This document shows positions 11,584 to 22,834 of a DNA stretch of 64,000 nucleotides, one piece after another. The position numbers and the translations under genes were made by a program. Each line of letters begins with the position of its first letter. The first letter of the stretch is position 1. Location of the stretch: NCBI GenBank assembly GCA_963734595.1, contig CAVTHV010000020.1, positions 1 to 64,000 of the forward strand, written 5' to 3'. Source of the stretch: CAKKQX01 sp963734595 (lineage in GTDB: Bacteria; Pseudomonadota; Gammaproteobacteria; Burkholderiales; SG8-41). The notes under the pieces were generated by a model, which had not been told where the DNA came from, ran no database searches, and was given only the letters and a program-made list of their open reading frames with translations.

Positions 11584-12453
11584 TCATTCCCGGTTCCAGT
11601 TCAGCTTCTCGCGCAGCATGCCGTAATAGCTGTGGCCGACAGGATGCAGCAGGCTGATGGCGTGCGGATAGCGGCGCACCACGACCCGGTCGCCGGCGCG
11701 CAGCTCGAAGTGCGAATGGCTGTCGAAGTGGGCGCGCGCATCGTCCGCGCTGCGGATCACGATTTCGACCGTGCACTCGCTGCTGATCACGATCGGGCGG
11801 TTGGACAGCGTGTGCGGGCACACCGGCACCAGCGCCATGACCGAAAGCGAAGGGTGGACGATCGGGCCGCCCGACGACAGCGCGTAGGCGGTGGAACCTG
11901 TGGGCGTGGCGACGATCAAACCATCGGAGCGCTGGGTGTAGATGAACTGGCCGTCGATGTGCACCTCGAACTCGATCATGCTGCCCATCACGCCCTTGCT
12001 CACCACGACATCGTTGAAAGCGAGCACCTCCATCGCACATTCGGCGCCCCTGCGGACTTCGGCCTTCAGCAGCATGCGGTCCTCGGCCACGTACTTGCCG
12101 TCGAGTATGGTGCCGATGGTCTCGTACATGGTATCGATCGAGATGTCGGTGAGAAACCCCAGCCGGCCCTGGTTGATGCCGATGAGAGCCACGTCGAATG
12201 GCGCAAAGGTGCGCGCGATATTGAGCATGGTGCCGTCGCCGCCGATGACGATCGCGAGATCCGCCTGCCGGCCGAGTTCTTCGAGCTGCAGCACCGGGTA
12301 CGGGCAGTCGCCGATGTGCGACGCAGTCAGCCGGTCGATCAGCACCCGGACGCCGCGCCCTTCGAGAAACTTCGCGAGTTTCAGCAGCGGCTCGACGATC
12401 TCGGGGCTCTTGTATTTGCCGATCAGCGCGACGGTCTTGAATGACGTTTTCAT
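11584..12453 (-). CDS. nadK: NAD kinase
   Basis: Phosphorylates NAD to NADP using ATP. The start MKTSFKTVALIGKYKSPE (ATG 12451-12453) gives 289 residues. Diagnostic motifs are the nucleotide loop GGDGTML near residue 72, FNDVVVSKG near 150 and TPTGSTAYALSSGGP near 185. It is divergent from hrcA with a 121-base gap and upstream of recN; nadK beside hrcA is common in betaproteobacteria. Confidence 0.96.
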   Translation of the reverse strand: MKTSFKTVALIGKYKSPEIVEPLLKLAKFLEGRGVRVLIDRLTASHIGDCPYPVLQLEELGRQADLAIVIGGDGTMLNIARTFAPFDVALIGINQGRLGFLTDISIDTMYETIGTILDGKYVAEDRMLLKAEVRRGAECAMEVLAFNDVVVSKGVMGSMIEFEVHIDGQFIYTQRSDGLIVATPTGSTAYALSSGGPIVHPSLSVMALVPVCPHTLSNRPIVISSECTVEIVIRSADDARAHFDSHSHFELRAGDRVVVRRYPHAISLLHPVGHSYYGMLREKLNWNRE

Positions 12454-12574
12454 GCCGGAATTAAACCATAATTTTTTGGTGAGCGGTATGCCAGTAAACA
12501 GCAGGCGGTTCAAGCGGTTATCGCCGCCCGGCGGCCACCGCTCACCGTTCACCCGTTTTGTGTAGAATAGGTCC

Positions 12575-13617
12575 ATGGCCGCCGACATCACCAATCTGAG
12601 CGAACGCGCGCAAATCCTGCTCAAGACGCTGGTCGAGCGCTACATCGCCGAAGGCCAGCCGGTCGGCTCGCGCGCGCTGTCGCAAATATTCCGGGCTCGA
12701 CCTGTCTCCGGCCAGCATCCGCAACGTCATGGCGGACCTCGAGGAGATGGGATTCATCGCCAGCCCCCACACTTCCGCCGGCCGCATACCGACGACGCGC
12801 GGCTACCGCTTTTTCGTCGACACCCTGCTCAAGATCAAGCCGCTCGACAGCCTCGAGATCAACCAGCTCGAAGGACAGCTGCACGCGGAAAATACCGCAG
12901 AGGCTGGTTTCGCTCGGCGTCCCAGCTCCTGTCGGACCTCACGCGCTTTGCCGGCGTGGTGATGACGCCGCGCCGCAGCGCCGGCTTCCGCCACATCGAG
13001 TTCCTCGAGACTGTCGGACAACGCGCGTTCTGCTGATCATCGTGACGCCGGAAGGCGACGTGCAGAACCGCATCATTCTCACCGACAAGCCCTACACGCC
13101 GGCGGAACTGATCGAGGCCGCCAACATCCTCAACCAGAACTACGCCGGGCTGACGTTCGACGATATCCGACAGCGCATCCACGACGAACTCAAGCAGTTG
13201 CGCGAAGACATGACGCGGCTCATGACCGCGGCGCTCGATGCCGGCAGCCAGGCGTGCCAGCGAATCCGCCGACGAATTCGTGATTTCGGGCGAGAGCAAC
13301 CTGCTCGATGTCGCAGGACCTGTCGTCCAACATGACGCAGCCTGCGGAAACTGTTCGAACTGTTCGAACAGAAGACCGGCCTGCTGCAGATCCTCGACAT
13401 CAGCAGCCGCGCCCACGGCGTGCAGATTTTCATCGGCGGCGAATCCGGCCTGGTACCGCTCGACGAGTGCAGCGTGGTGACCGCGCCGTACGAAGTCGAC
13501 GGCCAGGTCGTCGGCACCGTCGGCGTGATCGGCCCGACGCGCATGGCCTACGAGCGCGTGATCCCGATCGTCGACATCACGGCGAAGCTGCTCTCCAGCG
13601 CGCTGTCGCAGCGCTGA
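12575..13617 (+). CDS. hrcA: Heat-inducible transcription repressor HrcA (multiple frameshifts)
   Basis: HrcA represses chaperone operons through CIRCE sites. Recognisable blocks lie in order but in shifting frames: the N-terminal helix-turn-helix (LVERYIAEGQPVGSRALSQIF), the DNA-binding wing (NVMADLEEMGFIASPHTSAG), SASQLLSDLTRFAGVV, VTPEGDVQNRIILTDKPYTP, SADEFVISGESNLLDV and the C-terminal VDGQVVGTVGVIGPTRMAYE. I count eight extra single bases, near 12692, 12903, 12915, 13009, 13022, 13252, 13312 and 13336. The corrected length is 344 residues, which is normal. I find no CIRCE element in this window, so its targets must lie elsewhere. Confidence 0.88.
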
Positions 13618-13631
13618 GCGTCTGAGCGCGT

Positions 13632-13690
13632 GATGAGTAACGGCAAAATCCCGGCTGTCGTTGTTCCTGCCCATTACCCATAACTCATCA
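13632..13690. repeat. Short mirrored repeat between hrcA and hemH
   Basis: Left arm GTGATGAGTAACGG and right arm CCATTACCCATAACTCATCA are near-complementary. This is the same type of gene-border structure as the other word repeats. The right arm abuts the hemH start codon. Confidence 0.45.
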
Positions 13691-14778
13691 TGCTGCCCGA
13701 ACCGCCATTCACTCACGGCACCCCTTCGCAGGATCGGGGTTTTACTGGTCAACCTCGGCACGCCGGAGGCGCCGACGGCGCCGGCGGTGCGCGCGCTATC
13801 TGCGGGAATTCCTGTCCGACCCGCGGGTGGTCGAGATTCCGCGCCCGCTGTGGTGGGTCATTCTCAACCTGTTCATCCTCACCACCCGCCCCAAGCAATC
13901 GGCGCGAGCGTTATGCCCAGGTCTGGATGGGCGACGGCTCGCCGCTGAAGGTGCACACCGAGCGCCAGACGACCATGCTGCGCGGCTACCTCGGCGAGCG
14001 CGTCAAGTTTCCGCTGGTCGTCGACTACGCGATGCGCTACGGCACGCCGTCGATCGCCGACAAGCTGCAACAGCTCAAGGCCCAGAACTGCGATCGCATT
14101 CTGCTGCTGCCGCTCTACCCGCAGTACGCGGCCAGCACCACCGCGACGGCCTTCGACGAAGCGTTCGCCCGCCTGGCGCAGATGCGCAACCAGCCGGCGG
14201 TGCGCACGGTCAGGCACTTTCACGACCACACGGGTTATATCGGCGCGCTGGCGCAGAACATCCGCGACTACTGGATGAAAAACGGGCGTCCCGCGACAAG
14301 CTGGTGATGAGCTTTCACGGCGTGCCGCGCTTCACGCTCGACAAAGGCGACCCTTATCACTGCGAGTGCCAGAAAACCGGGCGCCTGCTGGCTGAGGCGC
14401 TGCAACTGAAACCCGAGCAGTACCACGTCACCTTCCAGTCGCGCTTCGGCCGCGCCGAATGGCTGAAGCCCTACACCGCCGAGGTGCTGACCCGCACTCG
14501 GCAAACAGAAAACCGAGCGCGTCGATGTCGTCTGCCCCGGCTTCGTCGCCGACTGCCTGGAGACGCTGGAAGAAATCGCGATCGAGGGCAAGACCCTCTT
14601 CATCCAGGCCGGCGGGCGGGAATATCACTACATTCCATGCCTCAACGAACGCGACGACTGGATCCAGGCGCTGACCGACATCGTGCTCAAGAACCTGCTC
14701 GGCTGGGCGTCGAGCGGCGCCGACGAATCGCTGGAGTCCTCGCGTCTCAGAGCGATGGCCATGGGAGCCAAGAGCTAG
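13690..14778 (+). CDS. hemH: Ferrochelatase (multiple frameshifts)
   Basis: Inserts Fe2+ into protoporphyrin IX, the last step of haem synthesis. Blocks seen in order: IGVLLVNLGTPEAPT, RPLWWVILNLFIL, YAQVWMGDGSPLKVHTE, RILLLPLYPQYAAST, the active-site LVMSFHGVPRF, GDPYHCECQKTGRLL, YHVTFQSRFGRAEWL and HYIPCLNERDDWI. About six extra bases, near 13731, 13792, 13906, 14293 (two) and 14490, account for all frame changes. The corrected protein has about 360 residues, normal for the family. The gene is essential in most bacteria, which argues that the breaks are sequence errors. It lies between hrcA and the heat-shock operon. Confidence 0.88.
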
Positions 14779-14882
14779 GGATGAGGGACTAGGGACGGGA
14801 TGAGGGATGAATCGAAAACCCGGGGATGACCGGGTTTTTTTCATCCCTCATCTTCATCCCTCATCCCTTCCTCCATTCATCC
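14775..14882. repeat. GGGATGA repeat enclosing a terminator hairpin
   Basis: Left arm with repeated GGGATGA/GGGACTA words (14777-14810), a GC-rich hairpin in the centre, and a right arm with repeated TCATCCC (14841-14882). The outer arms are complementary, so the whole forms nested stems. The right arm overlaps the stop of the hemerythrin gene on the other strand. Confidence 0.7.
14816..14841 (+). terminator. Rho-independent terminator of hemH
   Basis: An 8-bp perfect stem AAACCCGG / CCGGGTTT with a 6-base loop, followed by seven T. Four A lie on the 5' side, so it may also act weakly on the opposite strand. hemH and the hemerythrin gene converge here. Confidence 0.85.
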
Positions 14883-15575
14883 CCTGCCTTCCAGCAGCTT
14901 CTGCGCCCGCGCCATCATCTCTTTCTGCCCGGACGCTGTCAGTCGCGCCCACGCGCGCCGCCATTGCGGAAACAGATTGTTTTCCTCGCGGTACTCGTGC
15001 TTGGCGAGCGTGCCCGACAGGATCGAGCAGAACGCGCCGATCTCCCCCGCCTGCGGCGGGTCCGCCGCGAGACATTCCCCGATCAGCGCGAACTGGCCAA
15101 GGATCTCCTGGTGCTCGCGTTGCATGATGGCCACCGGCTCGTCGGCGCGTGTCTCGCTGAACAGCGCCAGCATGGCGTCCTCGACCGCGACATGCCGCTC
15201 CAGCGCCACGGCGAACTCGCGCAATAGCGGCGTTGCCGCGGAAATATCAGCCTGATTGACGAGGCGCATCGCCTGCGCCAGCAGCGCGTCGAGATGCTGG
15301 TGGTCGCGCGTGAGGAGATCCAGCACGTCCAGCGGTACGCTGTCCGCGCGGTGCCTCACTTCCACCCGCCATCCCGGCTCCGAGCTGCTGATGGTCCACG
15401 CCAGGTTGTGGCGCAGTTGCAGATCCAGGCTTTGCATCATGAGCGAAGGCTCGTCTGTGGTGAGCAGAACCACCACATTGCCCCGCGCGAGGTCTTTTAA
15501 CGCGTAGAATGCGGCGCTTTGCACGCGGCTTCCCGGTTCGTGGCGAAGATCCAGAGTCATTGCGGATGCAGTCAT
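14877..15575 (-). CDS. DUF2249-hemerythrin (HHE) domain protein
   Basis: 232 residues with two domains. Residues 1-85 look like DUF2249 (LDLRHEPGSR, LARGNVVVLLTTDEP, WRVEVRHR). Residues 100-225 are a four-helix hemerythrin-like HHE domain with the di-iron ligands placed as expected: RDHQHLDALL, ALERHVAVEDAML, QREHQEIL and AKHEYREENNLFP. Such proteins bind a non-haem di-iron centre and are linked to O2, NO or iron-sulfur repair. It lies convergent to hemH and divergent from grpE. Function beyond iron binding is inference. Confidence 0.8.
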   Translation of the reverse strand: MTASAMTLDLRHEPGSRVQSAAFYALKDLARGNVVVLLTTDEPSLMMQSLDLQLRHNLAWTISSSEPGWRVEVRHRADSVPLDVLDLLTRDHQHLDALLAQAMRLVNQADISAATPLLREFAVALERHVAVEDAMLALFSETRADEPVAIMQREHQEILGQFALIGECLAADPPQAGEIGAFCSILSGTLAKHEYREENNLFPQWRRAWARLTASGQKEMMARAQKLLEGRG

Positions 15576-15680
15576 CAGCGGCGCGTGGCGGAGTAGGACC
15601 GGATCCAGTAAATCAGCAAATGCTGATGTCTGGCAACCATAAAAAGTTCTGTTTTAAAAACAACGCGTTACATACGTTTA

Positions 15681-15707
15681 CTTGAACTCCTGATAAATGC
15701 CCCAATA
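15681..15707 (+). promoter_or_regulatory. Sigma-32 type heat-shock promoter for grpE-dnaK-dnaJ
   Basis: CTTGAA (15681-15686), 13 bases, CCCCAATA (15700-15707), close to the sigma-32 consensus CTTGAA...CCCCAT. The ATG of grpE is about 25-30 bases further on. The -35 region TTGAACTCC and GGGGTTCAA (15714-15722) are near-perfect inverted copies, and the CCCC of the -10 can pair with GGGG, so the region can also fold. Confidence 0.62.
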
Positions 15708-15738
15708 AACAAGGGGTTCAACGAAAAGGATGGATCCG

Positions 15739-16302
15739 ATGCAGGACAGCCCCGAACTCAGCGCACCGGCGCAAGCTGGTCAGGAACCGCAGGAGACGAA
15801 GACCGAGATGCCGCAGTCCGCGACCGAGACCATGCCCAGCCTCGAAGAATTATTGAAAACGGCCGAACTCGCCGCGCAGGAACATCACGATGCCTGGTTG
15901 CGTGCCAAGGCCGAAGCCGACAACATCCGCAAGCGCGCCCAGTCCGAAATCGCCAGCGCCCACAAGTTTGCGATCGAGAATTTCGCCTCGGAACTCCTTG
16001 CGGTCAAGGACAGCCTGGAAGCCGCATTGGCAACCGAGAACTCCAGCGCCGAAAGCCTGAAAAGCGGAGTGGAGCTGACGCTGAAGCAGTTGAAATCGGT
16101 ATTCGACAAATTCAGTGTGGCCGAAATCAGCCCGGCCGGACAGAAATTCGACCCCCATCAGCACCAGGCCATCACCATGGTCGAAAGCGGCGCCGAACCC
16201 AACACCGTGGTCCAGGTATTGCAGAAGGGCTATCGGCTGCACGAGCGCGTGATCCGGCCGGCGCTGGTAACGGTTGCGAAACAGAAAACCGTTGAAAAAT
16301 GA
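15739..16302 (+). CDS. grpE: Nucleotide exchange factor GrpE
   Basis: Releases ADP from DnaK. 187 residues from ATG 15739, which I prefer to the ATG at 15730 because AAAGGA sits 8 bases before it. A disordered acidic N-terminus is followed by a long coiled coil (EHHDAWLRAKAEADNIRKR) and the beta-domain (GQKFDPHQHQAITMVESG, VVQVLQKGYRLHERVIRPA). It is first in the grpE-dnaK-dnaJ operon. Confidence 0.95.
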   Translation: MQDSPELSAPAQAGQEPQETKTEMPQSATETMPSLEELLKTAELAAQEHHDAWLRAKAEADNIRKRAQSEIASAHKFAIENFASELLAVKDSLEAALATENSSAESLKSGVELTLKQLKSVFDKFSVAEISPAGQKFDPHQHQAITMVESGAEPNTVVQVLQKGYRLHERVIRPALVTVAKQKTVEK

Positions 16303-16373
16303 GGCGTTACCCCCATATCAAGCGTAGCAATGACGAATTTTCAGGAAAACTAACGAGGTAGCGAGAGAAAACC

Positions 16374-18305
<1,932 letters not shown>

Positions 18306-18307
18306 TA

Positions 18308-18418
18308 GGATTCGGGACGGATCAGGATTCAGGGAGGCGGCGCAAGCAGCCTCCCTTTTCCGTTTGTACCGGATCCCGAATCCTGAATCTCGAATGCTGA
18401 ATCCCGAATCCTGACGTT
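18308..18418. repeat. GGATTCGGGA/CCTGAATC repeat around the dnaK terminator
   Basis: Left words GGATTCGGGA and AGGATTCAGG are mirrored after the hairpin by CCCGAATCCTGAATC and CCCGAATCCTGA. The same topology (mirrored short words around a centre) occurs at several other gene borders. Confidence 0.6.
18332..18359 (+). terminator. Intrinsic terminator after dnaK
   Basis: A 7-bp stem GGGAGGC / GCCTCCC with a 10-base loop, then TTTT. It lies between dnaK and dnaJ, so it probably attenuates, rather than blocks, readthrough into dnaJ. Confidence 0.75.
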
Positions 18419-18422
18419 AGCT

Positions 18423-19539
18423 ATGGCAAAAAAAGACTACTACGAAGTGCTGGGTGTGAACCGGGATGCCTCCGACGAGGAAATCAAGAAGGCATACCGC
18501 AAGCTCGCCATGAAGTGGCATCCGGACCGCAATCCGGATAACCCGAAGGCCGAAGAGCACTTCAAGGAAGCGAAACAGGCTTACGAGATCCTGTCGGACA
18601 GCGGCAAGCGCGCGGCCTACGACCAGTACGGCCATGCCGGCGTCGACGCGTCGGCGGGCGCCGGCGCGGGTGCCGGCTTCGGCAATTTCTCCGATGCGTT
18701 CGGCGATATTTTCGGCGATATTTTCGGCGGCGGCCGCACGCGCTCCAATGTCTATCGCGGCGCCGACCTGCGCTACAACCTCGAGATTTCCCTCGAGGAG
18801 GCGGCGCGCGGCACCGAGACGCGCATCCGCATTCCGGCGCTGGAGGAATGCAAGACCTGCGGCGGCAGCGGCGCCAAACCCGGCACCAGTCCGACCACCT
18901 GCACGACCTGCGGCGGACACGGCCAGGTGCGCATGCAGCAGGGGTTTTTCTCGATCCAGCAGACCTGCCCGAAATGCCATGGCAGCGGCAAGGTCGTGAG
19001 CTCGCCGTGCGCAACCTGCCACGGCGCCGGGCGCGTCAAGCAGCACAAGACGCTGTCGGTCAAAATTCCGGCGGGCGTGGACGAGGGCGACCGCATCCGG
19101 CTCTCCGGCGAAGGCGAAGCCGGCGTCAATGGCGGCCCGTCCGGCGACTTATACGTGGTGATCCACATCAAGCCGCATTCGGTATTCCAGCGCGATCACA
19201 ACGATCTGCACTGCGAGATGCCGATCAGCTTCACCGCCGCGGCCCTCGGCGGCGAGATCGAGATCCCGACGCTCGACGGCTACGCCAAGATCAAGATCCC
19301 GGCCGAAACCCAGAGCGGCAAAGTGTTCCGCCTGCGCGGCAAAGGCATCCGGGGCGTGCGCTCGAGCACCCAGGGCGACCTGCTCTGCCACGTCGTGGTG
19401 GAAACGCCGGTCAACCTGACGCGCGCGCCAGAAGGAACTGCTGGTGGAACTCGAAGCCATCAACCAGAAAGGCGCCGGCCGCCACAATCCGCGCGCCAAG
19501 TCGTGGATGGACAAAGTGAAGGAATTCTTCGCGCAGTAA
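18423..19539 (+). CDS. dnaJ: Chaperone DnaJ (Hsp40), one frameshift near the 3' end
   Basis: Co-chaperone that delivers clients to DnaK and stimulates its ATPase. The J domain has YRKLAMKWHPDRNPDNP (HPD motif); a Gly-rich linker (GAGAGAGFGNF) follows; then four CxxCxGxG zinc repeats (CKTCGGSG, CTTCGGHG, CPKCHGSG, CATCHGAG) and the C-terminal domains. One extra base near 19423 shifts the last 38 codons. Removing it gives a 371-residue protein ending in SWMDKVKEFFAQ. Confidence 0.94.
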
Positions 19540-19554
19540 GTCTGCGTCCCGCCA

Positions 19555-20529
19555 TCAGTCGATGTTGAGGATCACGTGCCCGATTTTCTCGCCGCGCTCG
19601 ACGGCGAGATGAGCGGCCACCGCCTCGGCTAGCGGAAAGCGCGCGGCGATCGCGAATATCGGATTGGCTTGCGCCAGCCAGCGCGCGATATCGGCGTGCG
19701 CCTGCGCCTTGGCCGCGTCCGGCATGGTGTAGACGAATACCGGCCGGATCGTCGGATTGAGCTGGAACAGATCGCGATAGGGAAACTTCGGTTCGAGATC
19801 GCCCATCGAAGCGTAGGATGCAATCACGGCATCGGGCCGCAATACTTTCGATGTGACCGGCAGGTTCCTGCCGAAATCGACATCGACCACGCGATCGACT
19901 CCGCCCACCGTCGCGCGTATCCGTTCCACCACGTCTTCGCTGCGATAGTCGATCACGACGTCCGCGCCGGCAGCCCGCGCATGCGCCGCCTTGGCGGCCG
20001 AACTCACCGTCGTGACCACCGTCGCGCCGGCCCATTTCGCGAGCTGGATCGCGTAGTGCGCGACCACGCCCGCGCCGCCGGTCACGAGCACCGTCTTGCC
20101 GGCAACCGGGCCGTCGGCAAACAGGCAGCGATGCGCGGTCATCACCGGGATGCCCAGGCACGCGCCGTGTTCGAACGATAGCGCCGCCGGCAACGGCACG
20201 GCGAGCGGCGCCGGCAGCGCGATGTACTGCGCGCTGGTGCCGAGCGGCCGGTCCCACTGGCCGTTGAAGACCCACACGCGCTCCCCGACCCGCCGGGGAT
20301 CGACGCCTGCGCCCACCTGATCGATGACGCCGGCGCCGTCGCTGTTGGGAATGAGGCGCGGCCACCGGATCGGCCGGCTGCCGGCGCGCGCTTTCACATC
20401 GGACGGATTGACGCCCGAGGCATGGAGCCGGACGCGCACCTCGCCGGCACCCGCCACGGGATCGGGCAACTCGCCAACCTTCAGCACCTCGGCTGCCGGT
20501 CCGTTTTTTTCATACCACGCCGCACGCAT
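19555..20529 (-). CDS. Zinc-independent MDR family NADPH:quinone reductase-like protein
   Basis: 324-residue medium-chain dehydrogenase/reductase. The N-terminal GroES-like domain has VRVRLHASGVNPSDVKARAG without the Cys/His catalytic zinc ligands of alcohol dehydrogenases. The nucleotide fold is VLVTGGAGVVAHYAIQLAKW, followed by the typical strand ATVVTTVSSAAKAAHARAAG. This matches the quinone oxidoreductase branch, which uses NADPH to reduce quinones or enones; the substrate is unknown. It is convergent with dnaJ and separated from the following Bug gene by a strong terminator. Confidence 0.8.
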   Translation of the reverse strand: MRAAWYEKNGPAAEVLKVGELPDPVAGAGEVRVRLHASGVNPSDVKARAGSRPIRWPRLIPNSDGAGVIDQVGAGVDPRRVGERVWVFNGQWDRPLGTSAQYIALPAPLAVPLPAALSFEHGACLGIPVMTAHRCLFADGPVAGKTVLVTGGAGVVAHYAIQLAKWAGATVVTTVSSAAKAAHARAAGADVVIDYRSEDVVERIRATVGGVDRVVDVDFGRNLPVTSKVLRPDAVIASYASMGDLEPKFPYRDLFQLNPTIRPVFVYTMPDAAKAQAHADIARWLAQANPIFAIAARFPLAEAVAAHLAVERGEKIGHVILNID

Positions 20530-20543
20530 CGCTTATTCTTTCC

Positions 20544-20574
20544 AAAAAAAAGGTTGCGGCAAAATGCCGCAACC
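20544..20574 (-). terminator. Rho-independent terminator of the Bug/aconitase operon
   Basis: On the minus strand a 10-bp perfect stem GGTTGCGGCA / TGCCGCAACC with a 3-base loop, followed by eight T. It lies 47 bases after the stop of the Bug gene and marks the 3' end of the catabolic operon. Confidence 0.9.
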
Positions 20575-20620
20575 CGTTGTTGTTTTCAGGACACGGCGCG
20601 CCCGCGCACTGCCGCCACGC

Positions 20621-21583
20621 CTACTGCCCCAAGTGGCCTTCCCTGACGACCTTGGTGAACTTCGCCACTTCCGATTTGATGTACGCGCCGAATTGCTCGG
20701 GACTGCCGCCCACGGTATCGGCACCCAGCGCGGCCAGGCGTTCCCTGACGTCGGGCATCTTGAGAATCTTGTTGATCTCGCCATTGAGCTTGGCGACGAT
20801 CGCCGGCGGCGTGCCGGCGGGCATCACCGCGCCGTACCACGTGTTCATCGAGTAACCCGGCACGCCCGATTCGGCCACCGTCGGCACGTCCGGCAGCGCC
20901 GCGTTGCGCTTCGCGCTGGTTACCGCCAGCGCCCTGTAGCGGCCGTTCTTGATGTACGGAATCGCGACCGGCGCCGTGTTGAATCCGACTGCCACCTCCC
21001 CCGAGATCAGCGCGAGCGCGGCCGGGCTGCCGCCCTTGTACGGCACGTGGATCATGTCGATTTTCGCCATGCTCTTGAGCAGTTCGGCCGCGATATGCTC
21101 CGGACTGCCGTCACCCGAAGAAGCAAAAGTGATCTGCCCCGGCCGCTTTTTGGCCAGCGCGATGAGCTCCCGCAGCGTCCTGACCGGCAGCGACGGATGC
21201 ACGGCCACGAACTGCGGCACGACGGAGATCTCGATCAGCGGCGTGAAATCCCGCTCCAGGTCGTAACCGAGCTTCTTGTAGTACGGCTTGCTGATCGCGT
21301 GCGACACCGAAATCATCAGCACGGTGTAACCGTCCGCCGGCATCTTGGCGGCGATATTCGCGGCAAGGTTGGCATTGGCGCCGGGACGATTGTCGACGAT
21401 CACCTGCTGCCCCAGGCTTTCGGTAAGCTTGGCCGCGACGGCCCGCGCCATGATGTCGGTGCCGCCGCCGGGCGCGTAACCGACGAAAAAGCGGATGGAC
21501 TTCGTTGGATAACTCTGGGCAAACGCACCCATGGCGGCTGCGGTCAGCGCAAGTGCGGCGATGGCACGGATGGCAATTTTCAT
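20621..21583 (-). CDS. Bug-family (tripartite tricarboxylate transporter) solute-binding protein
   Basis: Periplasmic binding protein of the Bug/TctC family, 320 residues. The signal peptide is MKIAIRAIAALALTAAAMGAFA; family motifs are FFVGYAPGGGTDIMAR, VIVDNRPGANANLAA and IHVPYKGGSPAALALISG, with ESGVPGYSMNTWYGAV near the C-terminus. Intact. Bug proteins bind carboxylates; most in betaproteobacteria are orphans without TctA/TctB, as here. It is the last gene of the minus-strand operon, after a repeat and the dehydrogenase-like gene. Confidence 0.88.
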   Translation of the reverse strand: MKIAIRAIAALALTAAAMGAFAQSYPTKSIRFFVGYAPGGGTDIMARAVAAKLTESLGQQVIVDNRPGANANLAANIAAKMPADGYTVLMISVSHAISKPYYKKLGYDLERDFTPLIEISVVPQFVAVHPSLPVRTLRELIALAKKRPGQITFASSGDGSPEHIAAELLKSMAKIDMIHVPYKGGSPAALALISGEVAVGFNTAPVAIPYIKNGRYRALAVTSAKRNAALPDVPTVAESGVPGYSMNTWYGAVMPAGTPPAIVAKLNGEINKILKMPDVRERLAALGADTVGGSPEQFGAYIKSEVAKFTKVVREGHLGQ

Positions 21584-21627
21584 GAACCTTCTCCTAAGTG
21601 GACCGGTCTCGCGCCGGCCTGGGACCC

Positions 21628-21720
21628 GTCTCAAAAACAGGGCAATGGACAGGATTTGCAAGATTAACATGATTAAAACCCCGGAATGATCAGGCAAAAC
21701 CTGTTAATCCTGACTATCCG
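21628..21720. repeat. Truncated copy of the MITE-like element
   Basis: Starts with GTCTCAAA (21628-21635), then GGACAGGATT, AAGATTAACATGATTAAAAC, a CCGGAATGATCA centre and AACCTGTTAATCCTGA, closely following 6015-6145. The right terminal repeat is missing; the element runs into the 3' end of the dehydrogenase-like gene. Confidence 0.65.
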
Positions 21721-22812
21721 GATTTTTGTTTGCGTGCGCTCTTTTGATCTCCGTCGCACACCAACCGCGCGACCGCTTCGCCAAATCCCCGCGTTGTCCC
21801 GCGTCCGCCGAGATCGGCGGTCCTGACATTGGGGTCGGCAAGCGCCGCGTCCACGGCGGCGTGAATGCCGCGGCAGGCGTCAAGAAACGGTTGTTTGCCG
21901 TGGCGCACGCCCAGCCATTCCAGCAACATCGCCGAAGACAGGATCATGCCGCACGGATTGGCGATGCCGCGTCCCGCGATATCCGGTGCCGAGCCATGCC
22001 CGGCATTGGCGACGGCATGGCGGTCGCCGGCATTCAGCGCGCCCGCGAGCCCCAGACCGCCGGACAGCGCGGCGGCCTCATTGGAGAGGATATCGCCGAA
22101 CATGTTGGTAATCAGGATCACGTCGTAGCGCTGCGGCCGGCTGTAGAGATCTGCCGCCATCGCGTCGATGTCCATCTCCCGGAAGGCGACCTCCGGATGC
22201 GCCTTCGCCGCCGCGTAGGCCTCGCTCATGAACAGCCCATCGGTCATCTGCAGCACGTGCTGCTTGCCGACCGCCGTCACGCTCTTGCGGCGCCGCTGCG
22301 CATAGTCGAATGCCACTCTTCGCAATGCGGCGCGAGCCCTGCCGGGTGATCTTGCGCACCGACAGGGCGACATCCTCGGTTGGCATGAATTCCGCGATGC
22401 CCTGGTACATATTGCGGTCGGCGTAAAAACCCTCGGTATTCTCGCGCACGATCAGCACGTCGAGGTCGCGCCGCGCATCGGGGACGCCGGGGCGGCTGCG
22501 CGCCGGGCGCAGGTTGGCGTAAAGATCGAACTGCTTGCGGATGGAGCCCGGAACGTTGATGCCGCCCGCCTCGCGCGGCGGATAATCGGTCATGCCGCAC
22601 GGACCGAGCATCACGCCGTCGGCGTCGCGCGCCGCCTGCATGGCATCATCGGTGAGCGTGACGCCATGCTTGCGATAGCTGGCCATGCCGACGTCGATTT
22701 CGGTGAAGCGCAGGCCAAGGTCGAATACCTTGTCCACCGCCTTCAGTACCTCGAGTGCTGCAGCCGTGATTTCCGGCCCGATATCGTCGCCCGGCATGAC
22801 CACCAGGTTCAT
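21714..22812 (-). CDS. Isocitrate/isopropylmalate dehydrogenase family protein (frameshifted)
   Basis: Beta-decarboxylating dehydrogenase family: oxidises and decarboxylates a 2-hydroxy acid with NAD(P). Start MNLVVMPGDDIGPEI. The motif VRENTEGFY (near residue 120) is of the isocitrate/homoisocitrate type; LeuB enzymes have VRELTGGIYFG here. Metal ligands lie in LITNMFGDILSNEAAAL, and NAGHGSAPDIAGRGIANP is the nucleotide end. One extra base near 22316 breaks the frame; corrected length 365 residues. It lies between the two Bug genes, downstream of aconitase. The true substrate could be isocitrate, tartrate or a homologue; I cannot decide. Confidence 0.8.
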
Positions 22813-22834
22813 TTCACGCTCCAGCCGATAACGC

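Noticed and set aside
12575..14778. Dense frameshifts in hrcA and hemH taken as pseudogenes.
   Set aside because: All conserved blocks remain, corrected lengths are exact, and the same pattern hits essential genes. Error or local consensus fault fits better.
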